Origin: Nannochloropsis oceanica
Taxonomy: Eukaryota > Sar > Eustigmatophyceae > Eustigmatales > Monodopsidaceae
Length of the DNA stretch: 64,000 nt
NCBI GenBank assembly: GCA_004519485.1
Contig: CP038134.1
Coordinates: 1,116,001-1,180,000, forward strand
Direction of reading: 5' to 3'
This document shows positions 32,801 to 45,220 of the stretch, piece by piece. How positions within the stretch are numbered: the first letter of the stretch is position 1; every line of letters starts with the position of its first letter. Under the pieces are notes generated by a model. That model saw only the letters and a list, made by a program, of their open reading frames with translations. It did not search any database and was not told where the DNA came from. Made by a program: the position numbers and the translations under genes.

Positions 32801-34647
32801 ACAAGAAAAGAGTGAGGGAAGGCTTAACTGACCTTGGCTTCGAGGAGGTGGAACTGATTCAAGATCACAGCCGTCGACTCGTCCTTCCTCTTCTCCCTAC
32901 CCGAGTCCTGCTTCTTCTTCCTTTCTTTACCCTCACTCCCTGCCTTGCTCGTTTCCTTCCCCTCCTCTACCATAACCAACACACGCGGCTGCTGCTGCTG
33001 CTGTGGGAGCTGCTCCCCTCGCATTCCACTGCTACTCCTTTTCTTCCTGCTTCTTTCCGCCTCTCTCCCTTCCTCCCCCGCGTTCTTCCGTCCCTCCCTT
33101 TCTCCAATCGTCCAGCGCCTGCCACTGCCTGAGGCCGTGACCGAAAATCGTCGCCGGGCCAGGGAACTCGCGGTGGTGGCGGCGGTGGTGGAGGAGGAAA
33201 TACGCCTCTGCCTTGTGGTGGCTGGCGTCACCAAGTTATTGCTGGTGCTGGTGCTGGTGCTGGTGCTGGCGGGAAAAGAAGCGTAGGCGGCAGCGGTCTT
33301 CCGCTGCTCCTCGTCCTTCTCCCGCTGCTCGGCCTCGACGGTGTCCGCTGTAAGTGAATATAGTAGAAAGGAGTGAGCGAGGGTCCCTGCCTCTCCCTCC
33401 CTCCCTCTTTCTCTCCTTTCCACCCCCCCCCTCTCCCTCTCTCTTATACCTTTCCTCCCTAGCAAGCTTTATACCCGCCACCAAAAAACTTCCACCCTTC
33501 CCTCCTTTCCCTCCCTCCCCCTACTCACCATACGTCTCATACAAGACCAAAGCCTTCTCCCATTGGACGATCTTTTCCAACCACGCCGGCCTCAGGCCCC
33601 CCGCCTCCCTCCCTCCCTCCCTCCCTCCCTCCCTGGCCCGAAGCACCCCGCAGGCCGCTTCCTTCAGCCCGAGCTGATTGTAGACCTCGATGAGGGCCTC
33701 CACACACTCCGGCGACGGGTCTGCGTGGAACTCCCTCTCCTTGTACTTGAGGCACTTGGCAAAGGCCTGGGCCCTCCCCGCCTCCCTCCCGAGCAGGCGC
33801 ATGTCGATGGGGAGTGGTTTTTCGCGCAATTCCATGTACTCGCACAGACCCAGGAGGGTGTTGAGAAGGGAGGGAGGGAGGGAGGGCGAGCGGAGGGCAG
33901 CCTCGAGAGAGGGGAGGAGCGGGTAGCTGCTTTGGCTGCCGTCGTCGCCGTAGGGGTAGGAGGGACATAACGCGGTCCACAGGGCATAGAAGGCAGGATT
34001 GAGGAGGGAGGGAGCAAGGGAGGGCAGGACTTGGGCAAGGGGGAAGCAGGGACGGAGGAAGGGGGAGGGGGAGTGACGAAGGACTTCAAGGGAAAAAATG
34101 CGGAGCCAGTCGGACCAGGCGCCGGGGGAAGGAGGGGGGGAGGGAGGGGGGGGGCGACAGGTGGTTTCAAGAAGGGGGAGATTTATCTGAAAGTGGTGGG
34201 AGGGGGAGAGGGCCGAGGCGGAAGAAAAGGAGGAAGAGTAGGAGATGGCGGGGGTAGCCAGATCGCTTTTCAGGACACTGCCAAGGGGAGGAGGTCCTCG
34301 GGCCGGCTCCTCCTTCCCTCCCTCCCCCCCTCCTTCTATTGCCCCGGAAGAGGAGAGAGTGGAAGCGTTCATGGGCAGAAATCCTGCCGCGGCTTTTCCT
34401 CCTCTTCTTTTGGTTGTTGCTCCTCCTGCGCCTTGAGCCCATGGGATCTCGACGGGTGCGAATTCGGGAGAGAAGGGAGGGAGGGAGGGAGGGAGGGAAA
34501 GAAGGATGCTCTTCATGAGGCTGTCGAAGGCGAAAAGGAGGGAGGAAGGGAGCGCGGCTGCAAGGAGTGCTTGACGAATGGAGAGGATGAGGGGGGGGGA
34601 ACAAAGACGGAGGTTGGCAAGAAGGTGGAAGAGGCAAGAGACCCCGA

Positions 34648-34717
<70 letters not shown>

Positions 34718-37700
34718 GGGGCCGTCACGATAATCATCCCCTTGAGAAGAACAAGGAGGAAGCAAGGACAAGAAAGCAGCCACCAACGCAGGGACATGCA
34801 GCCTCACCACCTCCCTCCCTCCCTCCCTCCCTCCTTCTCCCCCCTCCTGACTCGTCGTCGCCAGCTGCACGAGCAAGACCGCTGCCAAGCGTCGTGTAGG
34901 CCAAGAGCGTTTCCTCCCTCCCTCCCTCACCAATTCAATTATATCAGGGAGGAGGAGGGAGAGGCCTTCAAATCCCAATCCCATCGCCCCCAGACGTCCC
35001 ACACACATCAGCACCTCCCGCATACGCCACCGCAAATCGTCCAATTCCCCCCCGTCGTCCTCTATCTCTTCCTCGTCCTCTTCCTCCCCATCGTCACTAT
35101 CGTTGCCGTCGTTGTCTTCCTCCATCTCCTCTTCCTCCTCCTCCCCGCCGCCATCACCGTCCTCCCTACTTTCCTCCCCCTCCAGTCGATTCGCATTTCG
35201 ACTCCCACTCCTGCTCCGCTCTCGCCTTTTACTAATGTAGGCACGAAGGTAAGGCGCCTCCCCCTCCTTCCCGTCTTCCCTCCCTCCTTCCCCCCTCAGA
35301 GTAGCCGCCAGCCAGGGCACCACCTCAGCCACCACCAATCGACGGACCTCCTCATTCCCCTCCTTCCCCCCGCCCTGCTTCTCTTCCTCCCCCCCGCCAT
35401 TCTCCTCCTCCTCCTCCTCCGCTGCTAGCAGGAAAACCAACCGCAGACACACACGGAAACGCCGCCTGTCCTGCTGCTGCCTGTAAAGCCCATGGAGGAA
35501 GGGAAGAAGGAAAGGAAGGTGGTTCCGAAGCAGGAAGGCCAGTGGGGATAAGCCCCTCCTCCCCCCCTTCCTCATCCATTCGAACAGGAGAGCAAGGTGT
35601 TCAAGAATAGAAGTTTTTAAGTCTGCTAAGATGTCAGGCCTATTCGCCCTGTCTGCAAGCCCGCGGACGAGGAGCCGCGTGAGAGAGGGCCGCCAGCAGG
35701 TGGTGAGGGAAGGCGGGAGGGAGGGAAGGATCGGATCGAAAATCTGGCGGAAGGCGGTGCCGGTGGAGGCGAAGGCGGAGGAGGAGGGAGAGGGAGGGGA
35801 CGAGGAGAGGAGACGACGGCAGACAATCATGATGGTGTGGAGAATGAAGGCATGGTGGGGGGAGGAGGGGGCGTCATTCAGCAGCCTAAAGAGTGCCTGC
35901 AACGCCACCTCAGGGTAAAGCTCTTCCGCAGGGACCAGAGCCGCTAGTCGCTCCCCACCTTTCTCCTCCTCTCCCTCTTCCTCCTCCTTGTTCTCCTTCA
36001 TTCTTCCACCCATCCCTGCCTGCCCATCCCTCCCTCCTCCCGCTGCCACTCCCCCCTTCCTCCCTTGCGTCTCGCCCTTGTTTTTGATGTCTTTCCCCTC
36101 CCTTCCCGAGGGAGCAGTAGTGGCAGCAGCAGTCAGATCATTGTAGAGGAGTGGACTGAGGGCTCCCAAGGTCCCCATCACCCGCAATACTTCCTCCCTT
36201 ACATCCGCCAGCTCCCTCTGCCCCCCGTCCTCCCTCCCGATCTCCCTCCCTCCCTGCTGATGCTGGTGCTGCTGCTGTTGGAGAATGGCCGTCAGGGCGG
36301 GAAGGAGGGAGGGGTAAGTGAGGTAGACGTCATTGACGACTCCAGTCGCCCCACACAGCTGGCCGAGGGCCCGTAAGACCACTTGCTTCCGTCGCCAGGG
36401 CGAGAAGGCGGAAGGGAGGGAGGAGAAGGAGGAAGAGGAGGAGGGGGTAATGGTGGAGGAGGAGGGGTTCAGGTATGCTCCTCCTCCCCTTCCTCCCCCT
36501 CGACTCAGATGGTTGCTGCTGTTGACGCGGCCGTCGGTGCTGCTGCTACCATCACTATGGCTGCTGCTGCCTCTGCTGGTGCTGCTACTGCTGCTGCTGG
36601 CGGCGGCCACGAGAACGCTGACCAGGCGGGGTAGGAGGGTGTGAATGTGGACTCGGAGGTCGGAAGGATGGATCAATGCCAGCTCTCCCAGCACTGCAAA
36701 GGCGGCCGTTACACTCTCTCCATGCATCACCACTCCCTCCTTTCCTTCTTCATCTTCGTTGCCTCCCTCCTCCATGCCCATTGGCCTTTCTCTGCCTCCT
36801 CTTTCACCATTTCCGTCATTCCCCCCCCTTCCACCCAACTTCCTTTCCTTCCTCGACCTCGTCCTCGTCGCAACCAGCCCCACCAGCGGGCGGGTAATCT
36901 GGGGCACGTAAGGGTGGAGGTAGGGATGGACGGAGGGAGGGAGGGCCTGCAGCAGGGTGTGCAGCAGCCAGAGACTCTCAACCACCTTTCCCCTCCCCCC
37001 CTCCCCCGCCAGCCGACCCTTTCCGAGGCCGTCCAGGACGGTAGACAGGAGGCATACCCACAGCCCACGGAGGGAGGGAAGGAGGGAGGGGAGATCGTGA
37101 GGGAGGAGCCGGCTGAGGGTGGCCGTGGCTTGAGCTCGAAGGGAGAAAGCTTCGGTGTCTTGTGTGAGGAGGAGGAGGAGAGGGAGGGCGGGAGGGCTGG
37201 CCAGCCCGAGGGGGAGAAGGGAGGAGGGAGGGAGAGAGGGGGAGAGGAGGGAGGTGAGGAGAAGGGGGCGTACCCACAGGTGGTTCTCCGCGAGGGCTGC
37301 GGAAAGGAGGCGATAGCAGAGGGAGGGAGGGAGGGAGGGCGGAATGGAGGGAGGGTAGGTATTTAGGGCGGTGATGAGGGCGAGACCTGCTTGCTGTCGC
37401 AGGAAAGGATCGGGATCACAAAGCAAGAGGCGGCCCACCGCGCCATCCAGCACCTCCGCCACCTCGGCCGCTAACCCTTCCTCCCTCTCTGCCTCGTCCT
37501 TGTCCTTATCTATCACCCACCAGTTGAAATCAACCAGCGCTTGGAGGGCAAGGAGGACCGTTGCCGTATCCACCTTTCCTCCCTTCCTCGTCCTCTCATC
37601 CTCCCTCCCTTCTAGCATCACGCTCACGCTCTCGCTTTGCGCTCCCTCCCTTCTTTCTCGCCCTCCCTTCTTATCGTCCCCATGGAAGAGCGTCGAGAGG

Positions 37701-40700
37701 GAGGCAAAGAAGGTCGAGGTGGAGGAAAAGGGGGAGGGCGAGGAGGACTGCCGCTGCTGATGCGGCTGTTGGTGTAGGGAGGGAGAAGAGGAGGAAGACC
37801 GATAGGGGGAAAGGAGGGAGGGAATGCGGGCCTGCCGAGGGCTGGCAGGACTAGCAGCAGCTGCAGCAGCAGCATTACTTGTTCTTCGACCGCCCGAGGC
37901 CTGAGAAGAGAAGAAGCTGTGCTGCAGTTGCGAGGGGGAGGGGGAAGGAGGAGGGAGGGGGGGGACGACTCCAAAGCTGATTTGTCGCAAAGCAGAAGGA
38001 AAAGATGAGGGATTTTCCGCAGTAGCAGCACCGGTAGTTGCAGTAGTTGTAGCAGCAGACATAGACTTGGAGTTCGTGAATAGCGGCTGGATGAGGGGGA
38101 CCCCTATTCCTGCTGCTGCTGCGGGCGAGGCAGTTTCTCCTTTTCCTTCGCTAACGCTGACCGCTCGGCCTGGAGGTGCAAGACGACCAATACCAACATG
38201 GCTGCGGAAAAAGAAAGAAGAGGAAGAGGAGGAGGAGGAGGAGGAGGAGGAGGGGGAGGGAGGGGCGGAAGGGATGGTGGGACGGGAGGGAAGAGAGAAG
38301 GGCAGGAGAATAGGTGGGGGAGGAGACAGGGCGCTCGTACTGTTCCTCACCAAGGAGGAGGACGAGAAGGGAGATCGAGGGGCCGCTTGAGGGAGAGGAG
38401 CGTTGCTACCTCTAGCACCGCGAGACAAAGGAGAGGCGAGGGGAAAAGGGAGGGCGTGATTCAGCATCATGGCCATCCTCGTCGCGAAACTCCTGCTATG
38501 CTGCCGTCCCTCCTTCCCTTCCTCCCTCGCGTCCTCCCCCTTCTCCCCTTCGTCTGGCTTTTTCAATCTCTGTTCTCTCTCCCGCTGCCGCTGCTGTTGC
38601 TGTTGGTGGCACTGGCGTTGGCGGCGGGCGAGGACGGGAGGGAGGGAAGGCAGTAAGAGGCCTGGTCGTTGCTGCTGTGCATGAGTGGCCACTACTCGAC
38701 TAATTTCCAAGAGAAGGAGCTCCCGGAGGGTGCGTCGGAGGGAGGGAGGGAGGGAGGGAAGGAGGCCTTGGAGGGTCTGAAGGAGGACTGGGGTAAGAAC
38801 GGCGGGGGGGGGAGTGGGGGAAGAACGAGGGATGGTGGAGGTAGTGCTGGTGCTGTTGCTGCTGCTCCGCCTATCGTGGAACATGTTTTTATCGTCCGTC
38901 CTTTTCCACCTAATGCTGCCCCTTCGAAAGATTTCGCTGCCACTGGAGCTGCTCCTCGGGGGTTTGTTGCTGCTGCTGGTGCTGCCTCTCCTCGGCGCCG
39001 CCTTGGCTGGATCATCGGCACTTATTGGAGGAGGGAGGAAGAGGAGAGGCAATAGGGGTCCCATCACCTTTTGCATTTCTTCCCTCATTCTAATCCCTCC
39101 TTCCCTCTCCCGCGTTTGCAGGAGCCGATGGAGACAGCGAAGGAGGGCGGGGCGGAGGGAGAGAGGGAAGTCTAACAGTCCCCTCTCGATCAAACCAATC
39201 AGAATAGGAAAGGTAAACTCAGGTGGCTGCTGGTGCTGGTGCTGCTGGAGAGGAAGGTCACCGTTTTCCTCCGCGTTGTGCTGCTGTGGGGAAGAGCGAG
39301 GAGGAAGAGTCGGCCTCTCTGTGAGGCTGTCGCCCCTCCCCCTTCCTCCTTCTCCTCCACCTCCGGGTATCTCCGAGGAGAGAAGAAGGGAAGAGGTTAC
39401 CCTTCGGCCGCCATCCAATTTGAACCAGGCTTTGTTCGAGGGTGAGGAATGGGGGGAAGAAGGTATAGGGACGGAGGTAGTGACAATGGCACCGCTGCTT
39501 ACTGACCGTCGTCGTGGTCGTCCTCCTCCTGCTCCTGCTCCTGCTCCTCCTCTTTCTCCCTCACTTTCTTTTGAAGACAAGCTCTGCACCTCCTTCCCTC
39601 CCCCCTTCCCTCCCTCCTTCCCTCCCTCCTCTTCTACTCTCGAGAATAAGGCTGGACCAAGAAGCACGGCCATACCGCCCAGACACTCGAAAGCCGCTGC
39701 TGCCGTTGCTCGTCCCCTGTTCCCTCCCCCTTCCCCGGCAGTGGCAGAGAGGAGGAGAGGAACGAGGCGGGCCGAGTGCGCTTGCCAGAAGGCAAGCGGT
39801 CCCGGGCCTGTAGCGGCCAGGGAGGGAATGACGGCCCATGCGGCTTGGAGGAGGAAAGGGGAGGGGAAGGAGGGCTGGGAGGAGAGGAGGTCGATTACAC
39901 GAGAACAGAGGGAGAGATGGGCGTGGGGGGAGAGGAGGGGCGAGGGAGACAAGGCCATCACCATCTTGTTTCCTTCTTCCTCTTCCTCCTTTGTCTTGCT
40001 GTTGTCGTCGTCCTTGCCTAGGAGAGGGTCGACCAGGAGGGTCCGAAGTAGGAGCAGGGCGGCGTGTGTCCTGTCCTGAACAGCCGCAGATGACGAAGCA
40101 GTGCCTGCAGCAGTAGCTGCGGCAGCAGCAGTGGCAGCAGTGGGTGAAGCCACAAAGGAAGAAGAGCGAAAAGAACGGAAGCGAGACCGGCTGGTGGGGT
40201 TGGGAGGAGCGGTAGCGGTGCTCGCTGCAGCAACAGCTGTGGCGGTGCAGGCGGAAGGGGGAGGAAGGAGTAGGACTCCCACTGCCTCTTTGAAAAGCAG
40301 GGACGACAGGGATGGCGAGCCGCTGTTGTCTTTCTCCCTTTTCCACCATTCCCCTCCTTCTTGCTCGTAGGCCAGAAACGCAGCCAATGTCGCATTAGCC
40401 ACTACTCGCAATCGCCTGTCAGAGTTATACAAGACTCCTTCTCCTCCCCTTCCTGCTGCCCCCCCTCCTCCCTCTTCTCCTTCCGGAAAAAAGAGCCGCT
40501 CGAAGAGACACAATGCCTTCTCTACTCCCACATACATCCCAACCTCCTTCTTTCTCCTTCCATCTTCTTTCTCGCGATCCTCCGTTTCCCTTTTCTCCAA
40601 CTGCTGCTGCTGCTGCTGAGGTCCATCAGACCTAAAATGAGACGGGGAAGAAGGGGAAGAGGGAAAGGTAGATTGGAACAGGCAGGGTGCCTGCATTAAC

Positions 40701-41773
40701 AGCCGGGTGAGAAGCTGCAAGGCCACATACGTTCTTCTGCTTCTCTGAACCATGTACCCATTAATGCTCGAGCTGCTCCTCCTGCTGCTGATGCTGCTTG
40801 CCCGCGCACCTGTCCTGCCATTGAGCTTGGCATGAGGCAAAGATGAAGCGTCGGAGCGCGACAAAGAGAGGGAGGCGTCAGCTGCAGCTGTGGTTGCTGT
40901 TGTAGAAGAAGAGGGGGAAGAGGGTCGTCGGGCCAGATTTAGCCAGAGGGGACAGAGACCGTCAATGTACTGGGTCTTCAGAGTTTCAAGCACGTCCTCA
41001 CTGCTGCTGCTGCTGCTGCCCTCCTGCTTTTTCCTGTCAGCGGCATCTCTGGCCAGCCGACCCATGCAAGTCAAAAGGCAGTCGAGGACTGATTTCTCGC
41101 CATATTTATGCTCTGGACGACCCTCCTTCTCCACTTCATCCTCCTTAACCTCGTCCTTCTCAACTCCCTCGATTTCCTCTCCCTTCTCCTCCTCTTCCTC
41201 TTCATCTACGTACGCCTCCAGGAAATGCTTGATCTCTCGCAATAACAAGCAGGCCGCCGATAAAGAAAAAGGCGGTGGGAGCGAAGGCGGTGATGAAGGC
41301 ACGGCCTCGTATTGCTGCTGGTGCTGGTGCTGGTACTGGTGTTGGTGCTGATCCTGCTCCTCTTGCCGTGCTTCGTGGGGCGACGGTGGCATTTCCGCGC
41401 TCACATTTGAAGAAGAGGAGGGAAGTGGTAGCATCAGCAACATCCTGCCACCTGCTCCTTTCCCTCCCCTTCCGTTCATCTCCCCAGAAATCGCCTCAAT
41501 GGAGGCTAGCACTTCTAGGACGCGGACCCGGGCAACGATATTGGCGAGGCCTAGGGCCGCACGCAACCATCCCTCCCACTGCTGCTGCTGCAGTTGGTAC
41601 TTATCGAAGTGGCTGTGGTGATGGTTGTGGTTGTTGAGGTGGCGTTGGCAGGACAGGATGTGAGCCCTGAGCTGGGCTTGCGCGTCGGTGGCCCGGTCAT
41701 GGGCGGCGTGGGACGGGAGGGTGGAGCCCAGGGCAGGGATGAGGGCAGGCGGAGGAAATAAGGACCAAGGCAT
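26813..41773 (-). CDS. TOR: TOR (target of rapamycin) kinase, giant form
   Basis: Eleven exons, complement of 33529-41773, 32833-33347, 31072-32695, 30007-30921, 29758-29890, 29466-29623, 29056-29217, 28699-28865, 28486-28577, 28290-28375, 26813-28141. Predicted ~4474 residues; human mTOR is 2549. TOR is the nutrient-responsive Ser/Thr kinase of TORC1/2. Exons 1-3 hold HEAT-type helical repeats and the FAT domain ([26 protein letters not shown]). Exon 4 holds FRB ([16 protein letters not shown]), continuing in exon 5 with [10 protein letters not shown], so the rapamycin-site Ser and Trp positions are kept. The kinase runs over exons 6-11: [43 protein letters not shown]. The FATC tail ends [21 protein letters not shown]-like (last 33 residues). 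Extra length is Ser, Gln, Ala and acidic low complexity, plus ~330 residues between kinase and FATC. Exon 3 needs a one-base shift or a 46-base micro-intron near 31210-31258. Confidence 0.95.
29218..29465 (-). repeat. Two decayed exon-end echoes in TOR intron 6
   Basis: In transcript sense the exon 6 end and donor read GAGGACTTGCGGCAG then GTATGAAGAAAGGGAGGG. Inside the intron two similar strings follow: AAGGATCTGTGGCGG then TCCTGGAAGGAGGGAGGG (about 29383-29417), and ATGATCTGCGGCAAG then TATGGAAAGAGGGGAGG (about 29333-29365). Each looks like a diverged copy of exon end plus donor plus GGGA arm. Confidence 0.6.
34651..34714 (-). repeat. Coding CAG tract (polyglutamine) in TOR exon 1
   Basis: About 21 CTG triplets on the plus strand, read as CAG on the TOR sense strand, encode a pure Gln run in the HEAT-repeat region. 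Confidence 0.95.
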
Positions 41774-42752
41774 GATATTTAAGACAGCTAGGAGTAGATC
41801 TGTGTCATCCTATAGGTGGTGCTGGGACTGGTCTCTCTGTGCGTGCGGTGTGGGAGGAGGCGTCGGGAGTGAAGGGGATGATGAAGAGAGGGCGAACTAG
41901 CACATGGGCAGCAATTTGAGCGATAGCGGATTTTTGAATAAAGAGCTTGCTCGCTGTCGGGGCGTGCATACGGGTGTAACTGCACATGGAAACTGGCTGT
42001 GGGTCTGACCATGTGTTCTAATGTGAGTCTCAAAGGCATGAACGAGTGCCCTTGGAAGAGAGCTGCAAAGCGATGCACATGGCAAAGCTTCCTCTCGCAC
42101 AATTGCTGGTATTTTTGATGCTTCTCGTACTGGTCAAATTATGGACTAGGGGTCAATATACTGTGTCTGGCTCGAGATTTCCATTCAAAATCATTCTCCT
42201 TATATTCAAAATAGCAAATTTAGCTACATGATACGTCATGTAGACCGTAGACCCACATAATAGCTTGTCCATTGCCGGAGACAGGGAGATCGGACCTCCC
42301 CGCCATGGGCCGCCACATCCACTCCCCTTGCGCGCCGGGTATTTTGTGCTTGATCTATGCCCAACATCGGACCCCGGCCTCTCTCCACACGCTCATAGGA
42401 AATGGAAGAAACCTAGACAAAACAAGTGTGACAACCTGCCCCGCGGCCTGGGGTCCGAGGAGTTGCCATCTCACCATTTTTGTCATGCACTCTTGCTTGT
42501 TGCCGTTGCAGTGACGCATTCCTGTCGACACCTTATTCACATCCAACTCCGACCACCTTCCTAATGCACACACAAGCTGCACTAGCTCCCGCTCCAGTTC
42601 AAACCCATCTTGATACTGTATTATTATTGCATTGCGACGCTTATTTTTTTTTAAAATCGTCCTCGTTACACGCCATTCTCATCCCTCCAGCTGCCTGCCA
42701 TCCCTTCCCTTCACACCACATGCCACGCAGACGACCTAGATAAAGCAGAGTC
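41774..42752. promoter_or_regulatory. Divergent promoter region, TOR / arrestin-fold gene
   Basis: A 979-base head-to-head spacer, the longest clean one in the window. No exon supported; open frames here lack ATG starts or domains. No GGGA tracts. Core elements not recognised. Confidence 0.35.
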
Positions 42753-45220
42753 ATGGCCTACCCTAACTCATATGTGCCGACAACAACTTCAAAAATTCCC
42801 AACGACTACTACACTGGGACTGGTCTTGCGTCCTCCTCCTACGGCAGGCCAGACAGACTTGCTTCCTACGGCACGCCGCCCTCCTCTTCCAATTCCGTGC
42901 CCCATCAATACCCACCGCAGGAGCTTTATGTCAATGAAAGCACATTGGTAAGTATGTTGTGGCCTTTCTCGGTGCATCGAAATTCATGTGACGTGCAGTG
43001 TATTAAAAATCCATTTATGAGTGCTCTTTAATTACTCCCCTCACCTCACTCCCTTCATAGTCTCAAGTGGCTTCCGCCAAGAATGGCATCACCCTCTGGC
43101 TGTCTAAGACGGAGTTTCATCCTGGTGAAATAATTGGGGGCAAGATGCGGGCGACCTTTGCCAAGAGGACAACGGCGAAATCTGTGTGCGCGAGAGTAAG
43201 CAGGGACAGGAGGGAAAGAGGGAGGCAAGGAGAATGTCTGGTGGAATATTCAAAAGCCAATCTCACGTCTACAGAAAACGAACAGTCGGCCGAAGATAGG
43301 ACTCGATGAAGCAATTTCCATGTTGTTTTCCCCATCCCTCTTTCACACATTCCCTTTTCCGCCATCTTCTGCCCTCTCTCGCCCTCTCCCTCCCTCTCCC
43401 TCCATTAGCTCTCGTGCGGCGCGGGTGTAGAGTGGTCGACCGGCTCGGGGGAACGAAGCGTCGTTCACAAGGCTTACACTGCCTTGGCTCCTCCCATCAC
43501 CGTGATATTACAAGAGAATCAGGGACAATCCTTTTTTTTGGAACCCCACCGGCCGTACGAGTGGGCGGTATGTCGGGAGGAATGGAGGGAAGGAGATAGG
43601 AATTGGGCAGACACAGGGATGAGAACAGCAACTCATTACGTCACCACCAGAGCATGATTTTCATTCCTTCCTTCCCCCCCACGATAGTTTCAGATCACCC
43701 TTCCCCCCGACCTTCCTTCCTGCTTCTCCTACAAGCATGGGACCCACATCTCGTACGGCATCACCCTCTTCGTGGACATTCCCAACTGGCCCGACTACAA
43801 TCTGGCCTTCCCTCTTAAGGTGCACTCCTCGCCCATGCTCATCACACCGGTATTCGGGGCGGGGGGAGAGAAGGAGGAAGGGAGGAAGGCTGCGTGTAGG
43901 TCTCATGTCATAGCTCCACATTCACCCTATCTTTCATCCTGCCCTCCCTTCAACTCGCAGGAAATGCAGAAAGCTGTAGATCGCCGCGATGTCCACGCGG
44001 TCACGACCAAATGCTGCTTCAGCGCGGTAGGAAGAGAGAAAAGGGAAAAAGGGTGTTGAGAAGGAGAAGAAAAGATTTTAAGACTACATGATGGAGACGA
44101 CAAAGTTCACTCTTGTTTTTCCCCTCCCCCCTTCTCTTTCTTCGTACTTCCCAAGGGTCAAGCCACTCTCAGCCTCTCCGTGCCCAACACCGTCTTCCCC
44201 TTCGTAGACGGGACCTCCATTGACCCCTCGTCCTTTCCGATTTCCCTGGGTGTCGATAACCAGAGCTCGCGCACGATTGAGTGCGTGAGCCTCTCATTGA
44301 TGGGAGGTAAGAAAGAGGCCACATCCTGGGAATCAAATCTAATCCTCGATTACTCACTCTCCGTCCCTTTCTCCCTACGTCCCCTCCAGAGATTTTTATG
44401 ACTACCGTCAATGACCCTGCCAAAACTGCGCGACAGTGTCGCATTCCCTTCCTTGTCGCTGGCATCCCCATCGTCCAAAACCTCCTTCCTGGCGCTTGCC
44501 TCCCCGTCCAGCCTGTCGTCAACTTCCCTCCTCTTTTCCTGCGCTGGAACCCGAAAATCAATGTCGCCGAACATGACAGGACGCCCTCCAGCTTCAGCAC
44601 CATCCAGATGCCCACCACAACGGCAGGGCATATTCTCAAGGTCGGTGCCCGAGAGGAGGATAAGAGGAGAGAGATAGATAGATAGAGGGAATGCGAACGC
44701 AACCGGATAAACAACGATTTCTCTTGTTTGAAGATGATTACATCGTTCTTATCTTCGTTCCATCTTCTCGATTCGTCGTTTTCTCATCTCTCATTTATTC
44801 TTCGTTCTCTCTTCACAGGTCTCCTACAAGCTGGTGCTCATCGCCCAGATTGGCTGTATTTATGCGCTCGAGCTCGCGGTGCCCATCACATTCGCAGCGT
44901 CCCTTCCCCTCCCCCTCGCCCCCCCCATCCCGAAGTCGGCCCCGGACGACTACGAAGGTATGCCCCCCTCCGCTCCACCTATGCAGGACGGTGGTGAGTG
45001 ATGGGGTGAGGGAGGGAAGGACTGAAAGGAACGGACTTGCCAGCTGTCCAATTTGACACTGTGATGTCAACAGGTCGCACATGCAGACAAGACTTACTTG
45101 ATCCCTACACAATCCCTCTTACACATTCGCACAGCTGGGATCGTGGCCCCCGCCTATGACCTCGTCTCCCACACTTCCTCCGCCTACCTCACCCCATACG
45201 TCAATACTGGCCAAAAATAG
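42753..45220 (+). CDS. Arrestin-fold trafficking protein
   Basis: Nine exons: 42753-42947, 43061-43195, 43409-43567, 43688-43849, 43961-44026, 44156-44306, 44390-44640, 44819-44993, 45135-45220; 459 residues, all frames joining. After a Tyr/Ser/Pro-rich N-terminus (residues 1-65) comes an arrestin N-domain (ITLWLSKTEFHPGEIIGGKM, the usual 'Y.PGE.I.G' strand-loop-strand) and an arrestin C-domain (DNQSSRTIECVSLSLMG, VSYKLVLIA). Such proteins link membrane cargo to ubiquitin ligases or sorting coats. I see no PPxY motif, but the C-terminal tail has PPSAPPM (about 44960), a P[ST]AP-type ESCRT-I-binding motif. Introns here are short and lack GGGA/CCCT tracts, unlike genes to the left. Closest type, alpha-arrestin or VPS26-like, cannot be settled by eye; alpha-arrestin fits better. 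Confidence 0.8.

Noticed and set aside
34031-35428. 465-codon plus-strand frame antisense to TOR exon 1
   Set aside because: It is the complement of a strongly supported coding exon and consists of leucine/proline/glycine low complexity.
38814-40079. 421-codon plus-strand frame antisense to TOR exon 1
   Set aside because: Same reason: shadow of TOR coding with skewed composition and no domain.
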